In this document: positions 5,915 to 10,490 of the stretch, in pieces | Position numbering within the stretch: position 1 is the first letter of the stretch | How the letters are laid out: every line of letters starts with the position of its first letter | NCBI GenBank assembly: GCA_014860175.1 | Contig: JACZKF010000588.1 | Span: 1-10,490 of the forward strand | Length of the DNA: 10,490 nucleotides | Direction: 5' to 3' | Origin: Desulfuromonadales bacterium | GTDB lineage: Bacteria; Desulfobacterota; Desulfuromonadia; Desulfuromonadales; JACZKF01 | Made by a program: the position numbers and the translations under genes | Notes under the pieces: model-generated | What the model saw: only the letters and a program-made list of their open reading frames with translations | Databases searched by the model: none | Told to the model about the DNA's origin: nothing

Positions 5915-7304
5915 GCCGGCTGGCGGGGGGGAGCGGCACCAGCCGGGCCACCGCTTCGATGTGGGCGGTGTGCGGGAACATGTCGACCGGTTGCACTTCG
6001 ACCGTGCGGTAACCGAAGCCGGCCAGCAGATGCAGGTCGCGGGCCAGGGTCTGCTGGTTGCAGGAGACGTAGAGCAGCGTGCGTGGCGCCAGGGCGGCCA
6101 GCGACTCCAGGAGCGGCGGCTCGCAGCCGCTGCGGGGGGGCGTGACCACCACCACCGAATCGGCCGGCAACGTCGTCGCCATCTCCTCCAGCTGTTCGGC
6201 CACCTCACCGGCGACAAAGCGGCAGTTGCTACGGCCATTGAGCGTGGCATTGTCACGGGCGCTGCGCACTGCTTCTTCCGACGGATCGAAGCCGGTGACC
6301 TGGCCGCCATCGATCCCCAGATGCAGGGCGGTGCCGCCGATGCCACAGAACAGGTCGAGGGCGCTCTGTTCCCGGCGCAGTTCGGCCCACTGGCGGACCA
6401 GGGAGTAGATGCGGGCCGCCTGGGGGGGATTCACCTGGAAAAAGGCGGTCGGGGTCAAGCGCAGGCGCACCTCCCCGATCTGTTCGAGCAGGTCGGGAAG
6501 GCCGAGCATCTTCAGCGTCTCCCGGCCGAAGGTGGCTTTCCCTTCGCTCGCATTGACGTTCTGATGCACCCCGACCACTTCCGGCACGTGCCGTTGCAGC
6601 CATTTGGCCAGCTGGTTGATCTGCCGGAAGTCGCGCATGGCGGTGACCAGGGTCACCAGGGCGCGGCCGGTGGTGGAGTTGACCTGCACCGCCAGGTAGC
6701 GCAGCAGGCCGGTGGCGCGCTGCGGGTTGTAGACATAAATCCCCTGCCGCTCCACCTCCTCGCGCACGGCAGTGGCAATGCGGTTGATCAGCGGGTGGTG
6801 CACCGGGCAGTCACCGATATCGACCACGTCGTGCGAGCCGCGCCGGTGCAACCCGAGCTTCACTTTCCCCCGCTCGCGGCCAAAAACCAGCTTGGCGCTG
6901 GTGCGGTAACCAAGAGGTTGGGGGGCCCCCCAGATCGGCAACAGCTGCGTCTGTGCGAGGGTCGGGTAGGCGGTGAGCGACTGACGCAGCTGCTCCTGCT
7001 TGAAGGCGAGTTGGGCCGGATAGGCCAGCTCAATCAGCGGGCACCCCTGGCAGTTGCGGGACGACCGGCAGGGGGAGGCGACCCGCCCGGGGTGACGGGA
7101 AAGGATCTTGACCGGGCGTCCGACCATTCGCCACTGCCGGTCGTGCTCGATCGCCACCACCACCTTTTCGCCAGGAAGCGTTCCGGGGACCAGCACTTCT
7201 TTCCCCTCATGGCGGGAAGCCCCGACGCCGTCGGCGTTGAGATGGTCGATCTGCACTTCGATCGTTGCCCGCGGTGCGGGTCGGCGGGCTGGTGGTCTGG
7301 ACAC
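5838..7304 (-). CDS. rlmD: 23S rRNA (uracil-5-)-methyltransferase, RlmD/RumA family
   Basis: 488-residue SAM-dependent enzyme predicted to methylate C5 of a uridine in 23S rRNA (U1939 in E. coli). An N-terminal TRAM domain (about 14-70) is followed by Fe-S cysteines C79, C85, C88 and C166, then the SAM-binding fold with DLFCGIGG at 317-324. The nucleophile is Cys415 in YVSCN, and Glu450 in HIEAV is the likely base. Unusually, the conserved Asp-Pro-Pro-Arg motif reads TPPRSG (388-393). About 33 residues after HIEAV form a Pro/Ser/Arg-rich tail not typical of the family; it overlaps the convergent lipoprotein gene. I chose the GTG at 7302-7304: AAGGAG lies 6 nt upstream, and the ATG at 7334 lies in the predicted -10 box. 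The closely related RlmC/RlmCD specificity cannot be excluded. Confidence 0.93.
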   Translation of the reverse strand: MSRPPARRPAPRATIEVQIDHLNADGVGASRHEGKEVLVPGTLPGEKVVVAIEHDRQWRMVGRPVKILSRHPGRVASPCRSSRNCQGCPLIELAYPAQLAFKQEQLRQSLTAYPTLAQTQLLPIWGAPQPLGYRTSAKLVFGRERGKVKLGLHRRGSHDVVDIGDCPVHHPLINRIATAVREEVERQGIYVYNPQRATGLLRYLAVQVNSTTGRALVTLVTAMRDFRQINQLAKWLQRHVPEVVGVHQNVNASEGKATFGRETLKMLGLPDLLEQIGEVRLRLTPTAFFQVNPPQAARIYSLVRQWAELRREQSALDLFCGIGGTALHLGIDGGQVTGFDPSEEAVRSARDNATLNGRSNCRFVAGEVAEQLEEMATTLPADSVVVVTPPRSGCEPPLLESLAALAPRTLLYVSCNQQTLARDLHLLAGFGYRTVEVQPVDMFPHTAHIEAVARLVPLPPASRPTASAPVRPSGPAPGRRKGNRGSSR

Positions 7305-7332
7305 AGAGTGCTCCTTGAAAGTGAAAAGAGAC

Positions 7333-7360
7333 ATTACTCCCGCATCCCCTCGGCTGTCAA
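7333..7360 (-). promoter_or_regulatory. Likely promoter of rlmD
   Basis: A consensus TTGACA (7355-7360, minus strand) is followed after 16 nt by AGTAAT (7333-7338, 4/6). Transcription would start near 7326, downstream of the ATG at 7334, which supports the GTG at 7304 as the real start. Confidence 0.5.
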
Positions 7361-7377
7361 TCGTTGGGGCGGATTTC

Positions 7378-7406
7378 TTGACTCCGGCGCCGCCGCTCGC
7401 TACACT
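7378..7406 (+). promoter_or_regulatory. Likely sigma70 promoter of ispG
   Basis: TTGACT (7378-7383, 5/6) and TACACT (7401-7406, 4/6) are 17 nt apart. The start site would be near 7413, leaving a leader of about 48 nt before the ATG at 7461. It lies back to back with the rlmD promoter. Confidence 0.55.
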
Positions 7407-7460
7407 CGCTGGCGGTCTGCCGGGGCACGGTGGGCCCCCCCTATCGCCTGAGGAACTGTC

Positions 7461-8542
7461 ATGTCCCGAACGACCCGCCGAATCACTGTGGGGCCGGTTG
7501 CCGTCGGCGGCGGCGCGCCGATTTCAGTGCAATCGATGTGCACCACCGACACCCGGGATGTCGCCGCCACTCTCGCCCAGGTGAAGCGCCTGGCCGAAGC
7601 CGGCTGCGAGATCGTCCGCTGCGCCGTCCCGGACCGGGAGGCCGCCTTGGCCCTGAGCGCCATCTGCGCCGCCTCCCCCCTCCCTCTGATCGCCGATATC
7701 CACTTCGACCATCGCCTCGCCTTGGCGTCGCTGGCTGCCGGGGTCGACGGGCTGCGCCTCAACCCGGGGAATATCGGCGCCGAGTGGAAAGTGCGTGAAG
7801 TGGTGCAGGCCTGCGCCGAGCGGCAGGTGCCGATCCGCATCGGGGTCAACGCCGGCTCTCTGGAGAAGGAGATTCTGGCCCGCCACGGCGAGCCGAGCGC
7901 CGAGGCGATGGTGGAGAGCGCCCTGGGGCATATCCGGATCCTCGAGGATCTCGGCTACCGGCAGATCAAGGTCAGCCTCAAGGCCTCGGATGTGCGCCGC
8001 ACGGTGGCGGCCTACCGGCACCTGGCGGCGATGGTCGACTATCCGCTGCATATCGGCATCACCGAGGCCGGCACCACCTGGAGCGGCTCGGTCAAGAGCG
8101 CCGTCGGGCTCGGGATTTTGCTCCATGAGGGGATCGGCGACACCTTGCGGGTCTCCCTCACCGGCGACCCGTGGAAGAGGTGCGGGTCGGCTGGGAGATC
8201 CTGAAAAGTCTGGAGCTGCGCGAACGGGGGCCGGTGTTCATCAGCTGCCCGACCTGCGGGCGCTGCCAGATCGACCTGATCGGAGTGGCCGAAGAGGTGG
8301 AGCGGCGGCTGCACGATCTGCCGCGGAAGATCACCGTGGCGGTCATGGGGTGCGTGGTGAATGGCCCCGGCGAGGCTCGCGAGGCCGACGTCGGCATCGC
8401 CGGCGGTCGCGGTCAGGGGCTCCTCTTTCGCCGCGGCGAGGTGGTGCGCAAGGTGCCGGAGGCCGAGTTGGCCGACGCCCTGGTGGAAGAGGCCCGCAAA
8501 TTGGCGGCGGAGCCCCCGGACCGGGGCGAGGAATCAGCGTGA
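7461..8542 (+). CDS. ispG: 4-hydroxy-3-methylbut-2-enyl diphosphate synthase, interrupted by a one-base frameshift
   Basis: IspG (GcpE) is the [4Fe-4S] enzyme of the MEP pathway that reduces MEcPP to HMBPP. The first frame (7461-8204) gives the TIM-barrel part, including SVQSMCTTDT, ADIHFDHRLA, LRLNPGNIG, IRIGVNAGSLE and GITEAGT, and stays family-like up to TGDP (residue 237). From 8171 family-like sequence continues in another frame to 8542, carrying CPTCGRC (cluster cysteines 263 and 266 in the joined numbering) and MGCVVNGPGEA (Cys298, Glu305). Joined, the product is 360 residues, about normal for the family. Without the correction, translation ends at 8204 and lacks all cluster ligands. 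GAGGA lies just before the ATG. Because IspG is usually essential, either a base-call error or a second gene copy is likely. ychF-like follows after 121 nt. Confidence 0.9.
8166..8174 (+). other. ispG: Frameshift site in ispG
   Basis: The sequence reads GAC CCG TGG AAG, giving D-P-W-K and soon a stop. One extra G after 8171 would give GAC CCG GTG GAA GAG GTG, which is D-P-V-E-E-V as expected for the family. No slippery heptamer is present, so programmed frameshifting is unlikely. Confidence 0.85.
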
Positions 8543-8663
8543 GTTGGCCCATGGCTCACCTCCAGCCCGACCGTCCGCAACTGCCTGGGGGGCCTCCCCG
8601 GTTGCCCCGGCGCGGTGACGAAGCCGTCAGTTTTCCTTTTCAGGGTTTTTCGAGGAGAAGCCG

Positions 8664-9749
8664 ATGAAATCAGCGATTATCGGGTTGGCAAATGCCGGCC
8701 GTACCACCATTTTCAATGCCCTCACCCAGCTCAACCTGGAAGTTACCCCGTACGCCAGTGTCGCCACCGAGCCGCACATCGGCATGGTGAAGGTTCCCGA
8801 CCCTCGGATCAACCGCCTGGTGGAGCTCTTTCGGCCGAAAAAGACGACCTTTGCGACGGTGGAATACATCGACTTTATCGGCCTCACCAAGGGGGATCTG
8901 GAGCAGAACCGCAAAGTCTCCGACCTGATCAAGGACGCCGACGCCATCGTCCACGTGGTTCGGTCCTTCGAGGATGAAGGGGTGCCGCATCCGTTGGGGA
9001 GCGTCGATCCGCGTCGCGATGCGGAGACGGTAGAGATGGAGATGATCTTCGGCGACCTGGAGCTGGTGGAGAAGCGGCTGACCCGCATGGAGGAGGGGGC
9101 CAAGCGGGGGAGGAAGCCCGATGAGGTCGAGCGCGGCCTGCTGCTCAAGTGCCGGGAGGCGCTGGAAGAGGAGCGGGCGCTGCGCGATGTCGATTTCACC
9201 GAGGACGAACAGAAGGCGATGCGCAGCCTGCAGTTCATGTCGATCAAGCCCCAGCTTGTGGTCTTGAACATCGCCGAGAAGGAGCTCGGCTCGGAGAAGA
9301 GCCGGCTGCAGACCGAAGCGATCCGCTCCTTTTTCACCGGCCGCCAGGTGCGGGTCATTTCCCTGTGCGGCCAGATCGAAATGGAGATCGCCCAACTCCC
9401 CCCGGAGGAGGCGAAGGCGTTCCTCGACGACCTGGGGATCGAAGAGCCGGCGCGGGACCGCCTGATTCAGCTCTCCTACGATTTTCTCGGGCTGATCTCC
9501 TTTCTCACCACCGGCGAGGATGAGGTGCGGGCCTGGACGATCCGGAAGGGGACCGAGGCCCAGAAGGCGGCGGGAAAGATTCACTCCGATATCGAGCGGG
9601 GGTTCATCCGGGCCGAGGTGGTCGCCTACGACGATTTCATCGCCAACGGCAGCATGGCGGCGGCCCGGGAAAAAGGGGCGGTGCGCCTGGAGGGGAAAAC
9701 CTACGAAGTCAAGGACGGGGATATCATCAACTTCCGCTTCAACGTCTGA
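8664..9749 (+). CDS. YchF/OLA1-like P-loop NTPase with C-terminal TGS-like (DUF933) domain, divergent
   Basis: 361-residue cytoplasmic protein of the Obg-related YchF/OLA1 family, whose members bind ATP or GTP and associate with ribosomes. Family-like blocks include VPDPRINRLVELFRPKK (44-60), DADAIVHVVRSFEDE (91-105), GSVDPRRDAETVEMEMIFGD (112-131), NIAEKEL (202-208), and the C-terminal DUF933/TGS domain (about 275-361) with EVRAWTIRKGT and AEVVAYDDFI. The P-loop, however, reads GLANAGRTT (7-15), with Arg13 where the catalytic Lys of GKS/T should be. The switch II block, DxAGLVKGA in canonical YchF, is DFIGLTKGD here, and the Gly-rich stretch after it is missing. This is therefore probably a specialised paralogue, not the housekeeping copy, and I give no symbol. 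GAGGAGAA lies 6 nt before the ATG. It may be co-transcribed with ispG. Confidence 0.88.
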   Translation: MKSAIIGLANAGRTTIFNALTQLNLEVTPYASVATEPHIGMVKVPDPRINRLVELFRPKKTTFATVEYIDFIGLTKGDLEQNRKVSDLIKDADAIVHVVRSFEDEGVPHPLGSVDPRRDAETVEMEMIFGDLELVEKRLTRMEEGAKRGRKPDEVERGLLLKCREALEEERALRDVDFTEDEQKAMRSLQFMSIKPQLVVLNIAEKELGSEKSRLQTEAIRSFFTGRQVRVISLCGQIEMEIAQLPPEEAKAFLDDLGIEEPARDRLIQLSYDFLGLISFLTTGEDEVRAWTIRKGTEAQKAAGKIHSDIERGFIRAEVVAYDDFIANGSMAAAREKGAVRLEGKTYEVKDGDIINFRFNV

Positions 9750-9764
9750 CCGGTTTTTGCCGTT

Positions 9765-9808
9765 CGAAACAGCAACGGGCGCCCGGATGGGCGCCCGTTG
9801 CCGTTTCG
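9765..9808. terminator. Large hairpin shared by two convergent genes, probable bidirectional terminator
   Basis: A perfect 13-bp stem (9772-9784 with 9789-9801, GGAT loop) is extended, after one A-C mismatch, by six more pairs (CGAAAC/GTTTCG). It starts 16 nt after the stop codon of the YchF-like gene and ends 43 nt from the stop of the opposing gene. A real T tract is lacking, so its strength as an intrinsic terminator is uncertain. Confidence 0.65.
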
Positions 9809-9851
9809 GCCAAAGGGAGGGCGAGATTCCCGCACCCCGGCGAATAAGAGG

Positions 9852-10490
9852 TTACTGCATCGACTGCATCAGCACCACGTACTGGTGGTTATCGTAAGGG
9901 ACCTCGTGATAGATGGTGCGCAGATAAGCATGGATCGGGCTTTCGGGTGAACCGTAAAGCTGGTTTTTCAGCTCGAAGTAGGGGTAGCTTACCCCCCCCT
10001 TCGCCTCCAGCGCCTGGCGCAAGTCGCTGGCCGCCTGGTCGGCTGGCAGACGGTCGAGCTCCTGCTTGCCGACGGCGGCGAGCAGTTCATCGATCTTGGC
10101 CTGGGGCTGCTTCTCCCGCAGTGCCTCGAGGGCGCGGCTCAGCTGCACGGTGCGGGCGAAAAGGAGGTCTTCCGAGGTCTCCCCTTCCGGGACATGCTGC
10201 AGCAGCACGAAGGCGTTTTCCAGCACCTGCGGAACCACCGTCGGCACCAGCATGATCAGGGAGTCGAAGTCGGTCGGGTTGCGCGCCGGCCAGTTGCCGG
10301 CGCCATTGGAGACCCGAAGGCGGGCCGCCAGTGGGGTTGCCGAATAGAAATATTCGCGCACCCGGCCATCGGTCGTGCTCTGATGGGCCAGCTGGAGAAT
10401 TCCCGGCAGGTCGAGGGGGAAGATTTCCGCCGCCTGCAGCTGGTAGGCGAAGGCCAGGGCGCTGGCCCGGTTGTCGGTGCTGTACTGGGC
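9852..10490 (-). CDS. Unrecognised protein, C-terminal 212 residues (cut by window edge)
   Basis: I do not recognise this family. The frame is open from 10490 to the TAA at 9852-9854, and its start lies beyond the window; a GTG at 10361 is internal, since 43 in-frame codons precede it with no stop. The visible part is rich in Leu, Ala, Gln and charged residues and looks largely helical, with no clear membrane segment. Recognisable local stretches are YQLQAAEIFPLDLPGILQLA near the visible start, NPTDFDSLIMLVPTVVPQVL in the middle, a coiled-coil-like Lys/Gln/Glu region, and a more conserved-looking Tyr-rich end (YPYFELKNQLYG, YLRTIYHEVPYDNHQYVVLM). GC-rich codon use matches the rest of the window. 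It converges on the YchF-like gene with a shared hairpin between. No function can be assigned. Confidence 0.75.
   Translation of the reverse strand, partial: AQYSTDNRASALAFAYQLQAAEIFPLDLPGILQLAHQSTTDGRVREYFYSATPLAARLRVSNGAGNWPARNPTDFDSLIMLVPTVVPQVLENAFVLLQHVPEGETSEDLLFARTVQLSRALEALREKQPQAKIDELLAAVGKQELDRLPADQAASDLRQALEAKGGVSYPYFELKNQLYGSPESPIHAYLRTIYHEVPYDNHQYVVLMQSMQ

Noticed and set aside
7305..7334. Upstream ATG start for rlmD at 7334
   Set aside because: It lies inside the predicted -10 box, and its GGGAG is too close; the GTG at 7304 has an ideally spaced AAGGAG.
5727..7451. 574-codon plus-strand open frame opposite rlmD
   Set aside because: It is the antisense shadow of rlmD, with no recognisable motifs or ribosome site; RlmD has all its core motifs on the minus strand.
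8160..8180. Programmed -1 frameshift in ispG
   Set aside because: There is no XXXYYYZ slippery sequence, no clear downstream pseudoknot and no biological precedent that I know of for ispG; a missing base explains it better.
8543..8663. Gap between ispG and the YchF-like gene checked for a terminator or small gene
   Set aside because: Only weak GC-rich pairing (about 8589-8606) without a T tract and a 5-bp GTGAG/CTCAC inverted repeat are present; nothing convincing beyond the ribosome site of the next gene.

Overview
The window is GC-rich, gene-dense chromosomal sequence from a Gram-negative bacterium that makes selenoproteins. Several features together suggest a Geobacter/Desulfuromonas-type member of the Desulfuromonadota: a selenocysteine tRNA close to a YedF-type selenium protein, a diguanylate cyclase with a periplasmic c-type heme motif, a second divergent YchF-like protein, and IspG of the MEP pathway. 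This placement is inferred from gene content only. There is no phage, transposon, CRISPR array or rRNA operon; most of the window looks like core genome.

Layout. 1-1358 (-) is the N-terminal 452 residues of a P2-type cation-transporting ATPase, cut by the left edge. It diverges from a heme-sensor diguanylate cyclase (1576-3468, +); sigma70-like promoters on the two strands overlap between them. A pair of inverted REP-like hairpins (3480-3553) separates the cyclase from a convergent HAD-IIA phosphatase related to LHPP (3550-4332, -). Next come, all on the minus strand, a terminator (4396-4419), tRNA-Sec (4454-4549), an unrecognised 55-residue ORF (4614-4781) with a good promoter, a second strong terminator (4902-4940) and yedF (4961-5545). 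The small ORF and tRNA-Sec look like one transcription unit.

A small lipoprotein (5693-5914, +) diverges from yedF and overlaps by 77 bp, tail to tail, with the 23S rRNA methyltransferase gene rlmD (5838-7304, -). rlmD diverges from ispG (7461-8542, +), which carries a single-base frameshift near 8171. A YchF/OLA1-like NTPase with an altered P-loop follows (8664-9749, +). It ends in a large hairpin (9765-9808) shared with an unrecognised convergent gene cut by the right edge (9852-10490, -).

The central region is a selenium locus (tRNA for Sec decoding plus YedF); selA, selB and selD are not in the window. The other genes are housekeeping (isoprenoid precursor synthesis, rRNA modification, ion transport) or signalling (c-di-GMP). 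The points most worth checking are the ispG frameshift, the Lys-to-Arg P-loop in the YchF-like protein, the Asp-to-Thr change in RlmD, the small ORF linked to tRNA-Sec, and the REP hairpins with compensatory base changes.
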